DNA from: Micromonospora coriariae
Lineage (GTDB): Bacteria > Actinomycetota > Actinomycetes > Mycobacteriales > Micromonosporaceae
Direction of reading: 5' to 3'
DNA length: 64,000 nt
Assembly: GCF_900091455.1 (NCBI RefSeq)
Contig: NZ_LT607412.1
Location: forward strand, 3,038,001-3,102,000
Both the position numbers and the translations under genes were made by a program. The notes under the pieces are model-generated. The model was not told the origin of the DNA, searched no databases, and worked only from the letters and a program-made list of their open reading frames with translations. Shown here piece after piece: positions 8,278 to 16,756 of this stretch (position 1 is its first letter; each line of letters begins with the position of its first letter).

Positions 8278-8834
8278 GCCGGCCGGGGCGGCCCAGGTCC
8301 ACCCGGTCGGTCGGCTCGGGGTCTGGGCGGATCTTCGCGCGGTTCACCCGTACCGGTCCGATCAGCCGGTACGGGACGGCCGCCGGCACCGGCGCGCTCG
8401 CCGTGCTGCTGCTGGTCGGGATCTGCGGGAGCCCGGCGTACACCGGATGGGCCGGCGCGCAGGCCGACCCGGCGTCGGCGGGCGGTTACTACCTGCGTGT
8501 GCTCGCCTGGCCCGCGTGGCGGCTGGACGCGGACGGGCAGCCCGGCGGGTTGCTCGCCGCCGACCTGCGGGCCGTCCTGCTGGTGGTCCTCGCGGTGGCC
8601 CTGCTCTACCTGCTGCCCGCCGCCCAGGTGGCCCGGGTGCCCGGCCCGGTCAGCCAGTTCTTCTCCGGCTGGGCCGCGTACGTGCTGGCCGGTGGGCTCG
8701 CCGCCGTGCTGGCGGCGCCGTTCGGCCCGGACCCGTCGCTGCTCGGCGCGTTGCAGGACGCCAGCAGCGGCGCCGGCTACGGCTTCCTCTGCGGTTGGAT
8801 CATCGGCACCGCCAGCCTCGGCGGGCGGGCCTGA
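8193..8834 (+). CDS. four-helix membrane protein, start uncertain
   Basis: The coding part carries four hydrophobic helices: about residues 60-78, 123-141, 158-178 and 190-208 of the longest frame. There is no recognisable domain. The start is unclear. GTG 8193 overlaps the preceding gene by 85 nt in another frame and gives an Arg-rich, atypical N-terminus. The only other standard start, GTG 8403, lies inside the first helix. A non-canonical CTG at 8274, just at the previous stop, is possible. The frame is certain; the start is not. Confidence 0.5.
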   Translation: MAGADRPRLRGVGAAAAGRLHRLPVEALSRPGRPRSTRSVGSGSGRIFARFTRTGPISRYGTAAGTGALAVLLLVGICGSPAYTGWAGAQADPASAGGYYLRVLAWPAWRLDADGQPGGLLAADLRAVLLVVLAVALLYLLPAAQVARVPGPVSQFFSGWAAYVLAGGLAAVLAAPFGPDPSLLGALQDASSGAGYGFLCGWIIGTASLGGRA

Positions 8835-8858
8835 CCCCGACCGGTCGAGCCGTGCGGG

Positions 8859-9863
8859 TCAGCCCGTCACGCGGCCGAGGTCGAGCAGGCGCTGCCGGCT
8901 GAGCGCGCCCACGGGCCGGCCGCCGTCGGTCACCACGAGCCGGTCCCGTCCGGACGTGAGCAGTACCGCCAGCGCGTCGTACGCGGAGCCGTCCAGCGGC
9001 ACGGTGGGCAGGTCCGCCTCGGCGTCGCCGGGCACCGGCTCCAGCGCGTCCCGGTCGAGTCGGGTGACCGCGAGCCGGCGGATGCCCCGGTCGGCCCCGA
9101 CGAACTCGCGCACGAACGGCGTGGCGGGCGCGCCGAGCAGGGCGGCCGGCGTGTCGTACTGCTCCAGGTGCCCTCCCTGGGAGAGCACCGCGATCCGGTC
9201 GCCGAGCCGGACCGCCTCGTCGAGGTCGTGGGTGACCAGCAGGATCGTCTTGCGGACCTCGGCCTGGAGTCGGAGGAACTCCTCCTGGAGCCGGGCCCGG
9301 ACGATCGGGTCGACGGCGGAGAACGGCTCGTCCATCAGGAGCACCACCGGGTCGGCGGCGAGTGCGCGGGCCACCCCGACGCGCTGCCGCTGCCCACCCG
9401 ACAGCTCGTGCGGGTAGCGGCGGCCGAACTGGGCCGGGTCCAGCCCGACCAGGTCGAGCAGCTCGTCGACCCGGGCCCGGGTCTGGTCGCGGGACCAGCC
9501 GAGCAGCCCGGGCACGGTGGCCACGTTCGCCCGGACAGTCTGGTGTGGAAACAGCCCGACGTTCTGGATCACGTAGCCGATCCGGCGGCGCAGCCGCACC
9601 GGGTCGACGTCGGTGACGTCCTCGTCACCGAGCAGGATCCGCCCGGCGGTCGGCTCGATCAGCCGGTTGACCATGCGGAGCACCGTCGACTTGCCGCAGC
9701 CGGACGGGCCGATCAGCACCACCAGCTCGCCGGCCCGGACCTCCAGGGTGAGGTCCCGGACGGCCTCGGTGCCGTTCGGGTAGCGCTTCTGGATGGCCTG
9801 CAGGGAGATCGACGCCGCGCGAGGGGACTCGGCCCCGCCGGCAGCCTCCGGGGTAACGTCCAC
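8859..9863 (-). CDS. glycine betaine/choline-type ABC transporter ATPase
   Basis: The ATP-hydrolysing subunit of an OpuC/ProU-type osmolyte importer. Its 334 residues contain Walker A GPSGCGKST (52-60), a Q loop, the signature LSGGQRQR, Walker B LLMDEP and an H loop (VTHDLDEA). A short C-terminal CBS-like region (about 270-330) is typical of osmolyte ATPases. The GTG 9863 start has GGAAGGA 5 nt upstream. It is transcribed away from its two permeases and binding protein, with only 2 bp between the two start codons, so each 5' region lies within the other gene's promoter. Substrate (betaine, choline or another quaternary amine) is inferred from family. Confidence 0.9.
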   Translation of the reverse strand: MDVTPEAAGGAESPRAASISLQAIQKRYPNGTEAVRDLTLEVRAGELVVLIGPSGCGKSTVLRMVNRLIEPTAGRILLGDEDVTDVDPVRLRRRIGYVIQNVGLFPHQTVRANVATVPGLLGWSRDQTRARVDELLDLVGLDPAQFGRRYPHELSGGQRQRVGVARALAADPVVLLMDEPFSAVDPIVRARLQEEFLRLQAEVRKTILLVTHDLDEAVRLGDRIAVLSQGGHLEQYDTPAALLGAPATPFVREFVGADRGIRRLAVTRLDRDALEPVPGDAEADLPTVPLDGSAYDALAVLLTSGRDRLVVTDGGRPVGALSRQRLLDLGRVTG

Positions 9864-9865
9864 GT

Positions 9866-10552
9866 ATGTCCTTCCGCCTGAGCTACCGGGCCGACCCGGG
9901 TAACCCCTGGTTCTCCTGGCAGTACGTGCGGGACAACTCTGACACGATCGTCGCGGCGGTGGGTGAACACGCCTCCCTCACCGGGCGCGCGGTGCTGATC
10001 GCGGCGCTGATCGCCCTGCCGTTGTCCGTGCTCGCGTACTGGTTCCGCCCGCTGGCCGGGCCGATCCTCGGCATCACCGGCGTGATCTACACCATTCCGT
10101 CGCTGGCGCTGTTCGCGTTCATCGCGCCCTACCTGGGCACCGGCGCCACCACCGTGCTGGTCGGCCTGGTCCTGTACGCGCTGCTGCTGATCGTCCGGAA
10201 CGTGGTGGCGGGGCTCAACCAGGTGCCGCCCGAGGTCCGCGAGGCCGCCGAGGGCATGGGCTACGGCCGGTGGGGCCGGCTGTTCCGGATCGACCTGCCG
10301 CTGGCGATCCCGGGCATCATGACCGGGCTGCGGCTGGCCACCGTGTCGACGGTCGCGCTGGTCACCGTGGGGGTGCTGGTCGGGCACGGCGGGCTCGGGC
10401 AGCTGATCTTCGCGGGCTTCCAGAACAACCTCTACAAGGCTGAGATCATGACCGGGACTGTGCTCAGCGTGGCGCTCGCGGTGCTGCTGGACCTGCTGCT
10501 GGTCCTCGTCGGCCGGCTGGTCACCCCCTGGTCCGCCCGGGGCGTGCGGTGA
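9866..10552 (+). CDS. betaine/choline-type ABC permease 1
   Basis: A 228-residue permease with about six helices and the EAA loop that docks the ATPase (EVREAAEGMGYGRWGRLFRI). It matches OpuCB/OpuCD-type permeases. ATG 9866 follows TAACGT (9854-9859) by 6 nt, so the transcript is probably leaderless. That promoter lies within the first codons of the divergent ATPase gene. The stop overlaps the second permease start (GTGA). Confidence 0.9.
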   Translation: MSFRLSYRADPGNPWFSWQYVRDNSDTIVAAVGEHASLTGRAVLIAALIALPLSVLAYWFRPLAGPILGITGVIYTIPSLALFAFIAPYLGTGATTVLVGLVLYALLLIVRNVVAGLNQVPPEVREAAEGMGYGRWGRLFRIDLPLAIPGIMTGLRLATVSTVALVTVGVLVGHGGLGQLIFAGFQNNLYKAEIMTGTVLSVALAVLLDLLLVLVGRLVTPWSARGVR

Positions 10553-11286
10553 GTGCCGCGGCGAGCCCGGTGTCCCAGGCGGTGATGTGGCTCAACGACC
10601 CGCTGAACTGGACCAATCCCGGCGGCATCCTGGACCGGCTCGGCGAGCATCTGGAGATCTCCGCCGCGGCGGTGGCGCTCGGCTGCCTGGTGGCCTGGCC
10701 GCTCGGGCTCTGGCTGGGGCACACCGGGCGCGGTGGTGGCCTGGTGGTGCTGGTGTCCAACGCCACACTGGCCATCCCGACCCTCGCGCTGCTGACCATC
10801 CTGCCGTTGACGTTCCTCGGCTTCGGCCGCACGCCGGTGGTGGTGGCGCTGGCCGTCTTCGCCGTTCCACCGCTGCTGGCGAACGCGTACACCGGCGTAC
10901 GCCAGGCGGACCTGGAGGCGCTCGACGCGGCCCGCGGGATGGGCCTGTCCGGCGGGCAGGTGCTGCGGCGGGTGGAGCTGCCGCTCGCGATTCCCTACCT
11001 CGCCGCCGGGTTCCGGACCGCCGCCGTGCAGGTCATCGCCACCGCCGCGCTGGCCTCGTTCGTCAACGGCGGCGGCCTCGGTGAGATCATCCGTACCGGC
11101 TTCGGCCTGAGCATCGCGGTCGGCGGGGGCCAGATCCTGGCCGGCGGTGTGCTGGTCGCCGGGCTCGCGTTGCTGGCCGAGCTGGTCCTGGGCGGCGTCG
11201 AACGGCTGGTCACCCCCCGTCCGCTGCGGCGCGACCGGCAACGCGCGGGACGACCCCGCCCCGCCGACGCCACCGGCCGCGCCTGA
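10549..11286 (+). CDS. betaine/choline-type ABC permease 2
   Basis: A 245-residue permease of the same family as its upstream neighbour, which suggests a heterodimeric membrane domain as in OpuCB/OpuCD. The EAA loop is visible (LEALDAARGMGLSGGQVLRR) and about five to six helices are predicted by hydrophobicity. GTG 10549 overlaps the previous stop by 4 nt. The binding-protein gene follows after 226 bp and may have its own promoter. Confidence 0.9.
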   Translation: MSAAASPVSQAVMWLNDPLNWTNPGGILDRLGEHLEISAAAVALGCLVAWPLGLWLGHTGRGGGLVVLVSNATLAIPTLALLTILPLTFLGFGRTPVVVALAVFAVPPLLANAYTGVRQADLEALDAARGMGLSGGQVLRRVELPLAIPYLAAGFRTAAVQVIATAALASFVNGGGLGEIIRTGFGLSIAVGGGQILAGGVLVAGLALLAELVLGGVERLVTPRPLRRDRQRAGRPRPADATGRA

Positions 11287-11512
11287 TCTGACGCCATTTC
11301 GTCCCCGGGACGACCCGTTCGGGCGACCGGTGGACGAGCCGGCGATCGGCAGCGAGGCGTCCGTGACGATGCGGTGACGAACTCCACCTCAGGTTGTCGG
11401 TCGGTCCCGGAGGATGTTGGGTGGACATTCACGGGCGGCCGACAGTCAGGATCGCCCGTCGGACACGCGGCCGGCCCGGGACGGGTCGCGCCGGGACACG
11501 GAAGGCGGGCAC

Positions 11513-12517
11513 ATGCGCGCACGTACACGTCTGGCGATCGGCGCGGTCGGCGCAGTCGCCGCGGCAGGGCTTCTGACCGGGTGCGGTGACGCCGGTTCGT
11601 CCGGCACCGACGCGCCCCAGCAGAGCGCCTCCGGGGCCGGGTGCGCCCCGATCGCCGGGCAGCAGCTCATCGCGTTGCAGGACGACAAGAAGCTCCAGAA
11701 CTCCGACAACGTCATCCCGGCGGTCAACAGCAAGGCGGCCAACCCGCAGTTGATCGCCGCGCTGGACAAGGTCTCCGCCGTGCTGGACACGCCGAAGCTG
11801 ATCCAGCTCAACAAGGCCGTCAACGACGACCGCAAGACCCCCAAGGTGGCGGCCGAGGAGTTCGCCTCCGCCAACAACGTCACCGCGGGCATCGCCAAGG
11901 GTCCGGGTGGCGAGATCGTGGTGGGAGCCGGCAACTTCGCCGAGAGCCAGACCCTGGGCGAGCTGTACCGGATCGTGCTCACCGCCGCCGGCTACCAGGT
12001 CAAGGTGCAGCAGATCGGCAACCGGGAGCTCTACGAGCCGGCGCTGGAGAAGGGCGAGGTGCAGGTCGTCCCGGAGTACGCGGCGACCATGGCCGAGTTC
12101 CTCAACACCAAGGCCAACGGCCCCAACGCCCAGCCGGTCTCCTCGCCCGACATCAACAACACCGTGAGCGCGCTGAAGGCCGAAGGCGACAAGGTGGGCA
12201 TCACCTTCGGCGCCCCGGCCGCCGCCCAGGACCAGAACGCCTTCGCGGTCACCCAGGCCTTCGCCGACAAGTACGGCGTGCGGACCCTGTCCGAGCTGGC
12301 CGCGAAGTGCTCGGGCAACGCGACAGTGCTGGGTGGTCCGCCGGAGTGCCAGCAGCGTCCGTTCTGCAAGCCGGGCCTGGAGAAGACGTACGGGCTGTCG
12401 GTGGGCTCGTTCTCCTCCCTGGACCAGGGCGGGCCGCTGACCAAGAACGGGCTGCGCACCGGCGCCATCAGCGCGGGCCTGATCTTCTCGTCGGACGGTG
12501 CCTTCGCCACCAGCTGA
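11513..12517 (+). CDS. circularly permuted osmolyte ABC substrate-binding lipoprotein
   Basis: This would capture the osmolyte outside the membrane and deliver it to the adjacent permeases. The 334 residues start with a lipoprotein signal peptide, lipobox LLTGC with Cys24. Residues ~44-122 resemble the normal C-terminal end of OpuAC/ProX-type domains (ALQDDKKLQNSDNVIPAV, then two helices). The normal first strand and binding loop (IVVGAGNFAESQTLGELY) only begins at ~135. The protein ends at SSDGAFATS, where a normal family member would run into the DDK segment. It therefore looks like a natural circular permutation. ATG 11513 has GGAAGG 7 nt upstream; the longer frame from 11414 is non-conserved. 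Confidence 0.88.
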   Translation: MRARTRLAIGAVGAVAAAGLLTGCGDAGSSGTDAPQQSASGAGCAPIAGQQLIALQDDKKLQNSDNVIPAVNSKAANPQLIAALDKVSAVLDTPKLIQLNKAVNDDRKTPKVAAEEFASANNVTAGIAKGPGGEIVVGAGNFAESQTLGELYRIVLTAAGYQVKVQQIGNRELYEPALEKGEVQVVPEYAATMAEFLNTKANGPNAQPVSSPDINNTVSALKAEGDKVGITFGAPAAAQDQNAFAVTQAFADKYGVRTLSELAAKCSGNATVLGGPPECQQRPFCKPGLEKTYGLSVGSFSSLDQGGPLTKNGLRTGAISAGLIFSSDGAFATS

Positions 12518-12539
12518 GCCACCCCGTGACGTGCTGACG

Positions 12540-12570
12540 ACGCCCCCGCCCCACCCCGGAGCGGGGGCGT
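12540..12570 (+). terminator. hairpin terminator after ABC operon
   Basis: A perfect 10-bp stem (ACGCCCCCGC / GCGGGGGCGT) with an 11-nt loop sits 22 nt after the binding-protein stop. There is no T tract, which is common in actinobacteria. Confidence 0.7.
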
Positions 12571-12627
12571 CCGCGCGTCCCGGGACCCCGTTCCCTCAGC
12601 TGGGGATTCTCGGTAGGCTGCACAGCC

Positions 12628-14280
12628 ATGCCAGCCCCGGTCACCCCCGATGCCCGGCGTCAACCGCCGCTGCTCACCCTGCTCTTCTGGGCCGGCGTGG
12701 GCCTCGCCCCGGTGGCGGCGCTGATCCTGCTGGTCGCCGACGGCAACGGCCCGCTGCGCTTCGCGGCGGTGCTCGCCATCCTGGCGGTGGTGCTGATCGG
12801 CCTGTCCATCGCGCTGCGGCCCGACGGTGAGGACGCGTCGGCGCGGGCCGACGAGCTGCTGGACGAGATCGAGGAACTCCGCCGGGAGCTGCGCGCCGAG
12901 ATCGTCGCCGCGGCGCAGCGCGGTAACCAGGCGCTCGACCAGGCACAGCGGGCCCAGGAGGGTGTCGTCGCCGTCCGCCGCCGACTCGACGCCAGCGGTG
13001 CCGCGCTCGCCGGTGCCGCCCCGGCCGCCGATCCGGCGGGTGCCGGCCGGGCGCGGGTGCCGGTCGGCGAGCCGGTGGACGATGCTCCGGTGGCCCGCAG
13101 TCGCGTGTCGGTGCCCGGTGGTGCCCCGGCGGGTCGGGGCCGGGTGTCGGCCCCGGAGGACGCCGGTGCCCGGTGGGGTCGCCCCGAGCGCGTGGACGAC
13201 GACGGGCCGGCGTACCACCGGGAGGCCCTGGACGCCGACGCCGAGCCGGCCGTCGGCCGCTACGGTGCCGAGCCGCCGGCCGCCGGACTCTACGGCGGGG
13301 AACGACAGGCCGCCGCCGGGTACGGATCGGTGCCCCGCCCTCGCGAGCACGACCGCCCGGAGTCGGCGCACCGCCCGGTCGGTGTGGTGCGGCACACCGA
13401 GACCGTGCACGTCACCACCCGGCACACAGTCGTGGACGGCGGTCCGGCCGAGCCGGGTGGGCGGTACGGCGGCGGGTACGCCGGCCAGTGGACCCCGCCG
13501 GCGCAGGAGTGGACCCGGGACGGGGGCGCGGAGGAGCGTTCCCGGGGCGCGCAGGCCGGGACCCGGGGTGAGCCCGGCTGGACGGCCCGCCGCGACGAGC
13601 CGGAGTGGACCGATCCGCGCGACGCGTACCCCGAGCCCGACGAGCCCGGCCGGGGGGCCCGGCCGCAGCCGGATTCGTGGGCCGGCGCCGACGACCGCGA
13701 CTGGTCGGAGGAGCGGGAACCCGACCGGGCATCCGCCGGAGCGCAGCCCGGCCCGGCTCTGCGGGCGGACGACACCGGTGAGTACTGGTCGCAGCTGCGG
13801 GCCGGTGACCGGTGGGCCGCCGTGCGGGACGACGAGAACGGCCGTGAGTTGCGGGTCGGGGAGCGCCGGGCCGAGGTGCACGCGGATGCCACGGGCGCCG
13901 AGTACCGGGTGGCCGACCGCTGGGCCTCCGTCCGGCACGAGGAGCCCCGCCGGCACGAGGAGCCCCGCCGGCACGAGGAGCCCCGCCGCCATGAGGACGC
14001 GCACCGGTACGACGAGCGCGAGTCGTACCGCCGGGACGAACCGGCGCGCTGGCAGGATCGCGACGGCGGTTGGCGGGACGAGCCGGCGGACCGGCCGGCG
14101 TTGCCGGTGGGCGGCGTGCCGGTGCCGGACGAGTGGCGTCCACCCCGCCAGCGGAGCCACCAGGCGGAGGCCGTACCGGAGCGGGCCGGCCGGCGCCGGG
14201 TCGACGAGCGGTACGGCTACCCGCCGCAGGACGACGTGCCACGCGCCGGGGGCGCGCCGGCCACCGACCGCTGGCGCTGA
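12628..14280 (+). CDS. membrane-anchored, coiled-coil, disordered charged protein
   Basis: A 550-residue protein of unknown function. Two close hydrophobic helices (about residues 14-36 and 44-62) precede a coiled-coil stretch rich in Glu/Arg/Leu (~68-112). The rest is long, low-complexity and charged, rich in Arg, Glu, Pro, Gly and Asp. A perfect 18-bp DNA repeat gives three RHEEPR units (residues ~436-453). ATG 12628 lies 8 nt after TAGGCT, so it is probably leaderless. The antisense frame is also open because of GC bias and is a shadow. A membrane scaffold is possible but unproven. Confidence 0.75.
   Translation: MPAPVTPDARRQPPLLTLLFWAGVGLAPVAALILLVADGNGPLRFAAVLAILAVVLIGLSIALRPDGEDASARADELLDEIEELRRELRAEIVAAAQRGNQALDQAQRAQEGVVAVRRRLDASGAALAGAAPAADPAGAGRARVPVGEPVDDAPVARSRVSVPGGAPAGRGRVSAPEDAGARWGRPERVDDDGPAYHREALDADAEPAVGRYGAEPPAAGLYGGERQAAAGYGSVPRPREHDRPESAHRPVGVVRHTETVHVTTRHTVVDGGPAEPGGRYGGGYAGQWTPPAQEWTRDGGAEERSRGAQAGTRGEPGWTARRDEPEWTDPRDAYPEPDEPGRGARPQPDSWAGADDRDWSEEREPDRASAGAQPGPALRADDTGEYWSQLRAGDRWAAVRDDENGRELRVGERRAEVHADATGAEYRVADRWASVRHEEPRRHEEPRRHEEPRRHEDAHRYDERESYRRDEPARWQDRDGGWRDEPADRPALPVGGVPVPDEWRPPRQRSHQAEAVPERAGRRRVDERYGYPPQDDVPRAGGAPATDRWR
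13933..13986 (+). repeat. three perfect 18-bp tandem repeats (RHEEPR)
   Basis: The unit CGGCACGAGGAGCCCCGC occurs three times head to tail in frame, and a degenerate fourth follows. It is an in-frame coding minisatellite in the disordered tail, able to vary in copy number by slippage. Confidence 0.9.
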
Positions 14281-14302
14281 CCGGCGGCCCTGCCGCTCGG
14301 GG

Positions 14303-15490
14303 TCACTTGTCGATGTCCCCGACCACGAAGAACATCGAGCCGAGGATGGCGATCAGGTCCGGCACCAGGCAGCCGGGGAGCAGGGCGGCCAGTGCCTGCA
14401 CGTTGGCGTACGACGCGGTGCGCAACTTCAACCGCCAGGGCGTCTTCTCGCCCCGGGACACCAGGTAGTAGCCGTTGATGCCGAGCGGGTTCTCGGTCCA
14501 GGCGTAGGTGTGCCCCTCCGGCGCCTTGAGCACCTTCGGCAGGCGGGTGTTGATCGGCCCGGTCAGCCGGTCCACCCGGTCCAGGCACTGCTCGGCGAGG
14601 TCCAGCGACGCGTACACCTGGTCGAGCAGCACTTCGAAGCGGGCGTGGCAGTCACCGGCGGTCTTCGTCACCACCGGCACGTCCAGCTGGTCGTAGGCCA
14701 GGTAGGGGTCGTCGCGGCGTAGGTCCAGGTCGAGCCCGGACGCCCGCGCCACCGGCCCGGACGCGCCGAACGCGGCGGCGTCCGCGGCGGAGAGCACCCC
14801 CACGCCCACCGTCCGGGCCAGGAAGATCTCGTTACGCCGGATCAGGTGGTCCAGGTCGGGCAGCCGCCGGCGTACCTCGCCGATCGCCGCGCGGGCGCGG
14901 CCGGTCCAGCCGTACGGCACCTCTTCCTTCAGGCCGCCGACCCGGTTGAACATGTAGTGGATCCGGCCGCCGGAGACCTCCTCCATCACCGCCTGGATGG
15001 TCTCGCGTTCCCGGAAGGCGTAGAAGATCGGCGTGATCGCCCCGATCTCCAACGGGTACGAGCCGAGGAACATCAGGTGGTTGAGCACCCGGTTCAGCTC
15101 CGCGAGGGCCATCCGCAGCCAGGTGGCCCGCTCCGGTACCTCCATGCCCATCAGGCGTTCCACAGCGAGCACGACACCCAGCTCGTTGGAGAACGCCGAG
15201 AGCCAGTCGTGCCGGTTGGCCAGCACGATGATCTGCCGGTAGTCGCGTACCTCGAAGAGCTTCTCCGCGCCCCGGTGCATGTAACCGACGATCGGTTCGC
15301 AGGCGATCACCCGCTCGCCGTCGAGCACCAGCTTCAGCCGCAGCACACCATGGGTGGAGGGGTGCTGCGGGCCGATGTTCAGCACCATGTCGGTGCCGAG
15401 CTGCTGATCACCGGTGCCGGCGATCAGCCCGGCCCCGGTGCCGACGGTCAGTTCACGGAGGTCCCCGGCGTCGGTGGTCATGCCCGTCAT
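14303..15490 (-). CDS. nuoD: orphan NADH-quinone oxidoreductase subunit D (NuoD2-like)
   Basis: NuoD is the 49-kDa-type subunit that forms the quinone site of respiratory complex I. The 395 residues contain the diagnostic [27 protein letters not shown] and a C-terminal [19 protein letters not shown] region. No other nuo gene is nearby, so this is a second or orphan copy. ATG 15490 overlaps the stop of the upstream methyltransferase (ATGA); a second ATG at 15481 is an alternative start. The methyltransferase partner belongs to the MidA/NDUFAF7 family, which methylates the mitochondrial NuoD homologue, so the pairing looks functional. Confidence 0.9.
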   Translation of the reverse strand: MTGMTTDAGDLRELTVGTGAGLIAGTGDQQLGTDMVLNIGPQHPSTHGVLRLKLVLDGERVIACEPIVGYMHRGAEKLFEVRDYRQIIVLANRHDWLSAFSNELGVVLAVERLMGMEVPERATWLRMALAELNRVLNHLMFLGSYPLEIGAITPIFYAFRERETIQAVMEEVSGGRIHYMFNRVGGLKEEVPYGWTGRARAAIGEVRRRLPDLDHLIRRNEIFLARTVGVGVLSAADAAAFGASGPVARASGLDLDLRRDDPYLAYDQLDVPVVTKTAGDCHARFEVLLDQVYASLDLAEQCLDRVDRLTGPINTRLPKVLKAPEGHTYAWTENPLGINGYYLVSRGEKTPWRLKLRTASYANVQALAALLPGCLVPDLIAILGSMFFVVGDIDK

Positions 15491-16692
15491 CGTGCCACGG
15501 CCGGCCCGAGCGGGATGCCGACCGGTTGGCGCAGCCACAAGTGCCCGCCGAGCCCGGCCGGGTCGGTCAGCTCGGCCACCGCCGACGCGGCGGCCAACGC
15601 CCGCACGTAACCGGCCGGGTCGGTGCCGGCCAGGCTCAGCGGCGGTCGGCCCCCGTCGGCCCCGAGCGCCCGCAGCGCCTCCCGCTGCGAAACCAGGGAG
15701 TACGCACACCGGGCGACCGCCGCACCGGCGGAGGCGACCGAGTCCATGGCCACGTGCGCGGTGACATCACTCGACCCGTCCGGCACCGGCGGCACCTGTC
15801 GCCCACCCCGATACCCGGTCAACGTCCCGTCCACCGGTCGGCTCTCCCGCAGGTGCCCGTAGTCCACGGCCACCGCCATGCCCCGCTCGATCCTGCTCAC
15901 CGCGTCCGCCCAGGCTTCGTCCCTCGGCCTTCCTATCTCTGCGCGGTGGTCGCTGTGCGGGGTTTCGGGGCAGCCCGGCCGGCTCCGGGCGGTCAGGCTT
16001 GATCCCTCCGCCGGCCGGGCTGCCCCGAAACCCGACTCGCTGCCGCTTGTCGCGCCCGACCAGGTCGCCCCCGGATCCGGGTCACTGTCCGTACTGGGCG
16101 GGCTCGCGGGGCTGGGCCACCACTCTGTCAGCCAATCAAGATCGTCAGGGCTGACCAGATCACCGAGCGTTTCCGCGCCGCTCTTCGGGTCGACCAGCAC
16201 ATACCGCCAGCCGTCTTCGGTGTGTACTGCGACGTCCAGCGGGACGTTGTCCAGCCACTCGGTGGCGAGCAGCACTCCGGTGATCTCGGTGGGGATCTCG
16301 GCTGTCCAGTTGATCTCTTCGGGCAGGTCCTCGGGGCGGTCGGCGTACTCGACTGCTGTGAAGCGGATGCGTTCCGCGAGCGACGGTCGGACCGTGCCGG
16401 ACGACGGCTCATCCCGCAAGGAACGGACGGAAACCCCCACCGCAACCCCGACGGACGCCAGCAGAGCGTGGAGCAGTTCCCCGCGCCCAGCGCCCACGTC
16501 GACCACGTCAAGTCGCGAGGGGTGGCCGAGGGCTGCGTCCACCTCCGTGACAAGGCGCAGCAGGGCGGTGGCGAAGGCCGGGGACGCGTGCACGCTGGTG
16601 CGGAAGTGGTCGGCCGGCCCGGTGCCGGCGACGAAGAAGCCGCCCGGCCCGTAGAGCGCCCGGCTCATCGCGTCCCGCCACAGGATCGACAT
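15487..16692 (-). CDS. MidA/NDUFAF7-type SAM-dependent methyltransferase
   Basis: A class I methyltransferase of the family that includes the complex I assembly factor NDUFAF7. The 401 residues start with [14 protein letters not shown] and contain the SAM-binding [12 protein letters not shown] (about residues 62-73). The second conserved block is AVAVDYGH with nearby acidic residues. Between about residues 200 and 247 there is a Ser/Pro/Gly-rich insert not expected in the family; its DNA contains a perfect 24-bp inverted repeat. ATG 16692 has GGAG 8 nt upstream. The stop overlaps nuoD, so the two are co-translated. The likely substrate is an arginine of the NuoD-like product, by analogy only. 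Confidence 0.8.
   Translation of the reverse strand: MSILWRDAMSRALYGPGGFFVAGTGPADHFRTSVHASPAFATALLRLVTEVDAALGHPSRLDVVDVGAGRGELLHALLASVGVAVGVSVRSLRDEPSSGTVRPSLAERIRFTAVEYADRPEDLPEEINWTAEIPTEITGVLLATEWLDNVPLDVAVHTEDGWRYVLVDPKSGAETLGDLVSPDDLDWLTEWWPSPASPPSTDSDPDPGATWSGATSGSESGFGAARPAEGSSLTARSRPGCPETPHSDHRAEIGRPRDEAWADAVSRIERGMAVAVDYGHLRESRPVDGTLTGYRGGRQVPPVPDGSSDVTAHVAMDSVASAGAAVARCAYSLVSQREALRALGADGGRPPLSLAGTDPAGYVRALAAASAVAELTDPAGLGGHLWLRQPVGIPLGPAVAR
15960..16033. repeat. 24-bp perfect inverted repeat inside coding sequence
   Basis: Arms 15960-15983 and 16010-16033 are exact reverse complements, with a 26-nt spacer. The arm starts GGGTTTCGGGGCAGCCC. The element keeps the reading frame of the methyltransferase and falls within its atypical insert. 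It resembles a small palindromic mobile or REP-like unit. No target-site duplication is evident. Confidence 0.85.
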
Positions 16693-16756
16693 CAGTCCAC
16701 TCCGAGTTGAGCGTGGTTCACCGTGCCGACCCTACGGTCAGGGCCGCCGTCCTGGA

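Noticed and set aside
9863..9866. Sequencing error joining the ABC ATPase and permease
   Set aside because: Both frames are intact to their expected N-termini, each with its own start signal. The tight divergent layout is real as given.
13933..13986. CRISPR array
   Set aside because: The three 18-bp repeats are directly adjacent, without spacers, and in frame. They are a coding minisatellite.
12031..14160. 709-aa minus-strand frame opposite the disordered membrane protein
   Set aside because: The plus frame has membrane helices, a coiled coil and a leaderless promoter. The minus frame is low-complexity and without a start signal.
15491..15709. N-terminal extension of NuoD up to 15709
   Set aside because: The extra 73 residues are Arg/Gly/Ala-rich and overlap the methyltransferase C-terminus. 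ATG 15490 gives the normal length.
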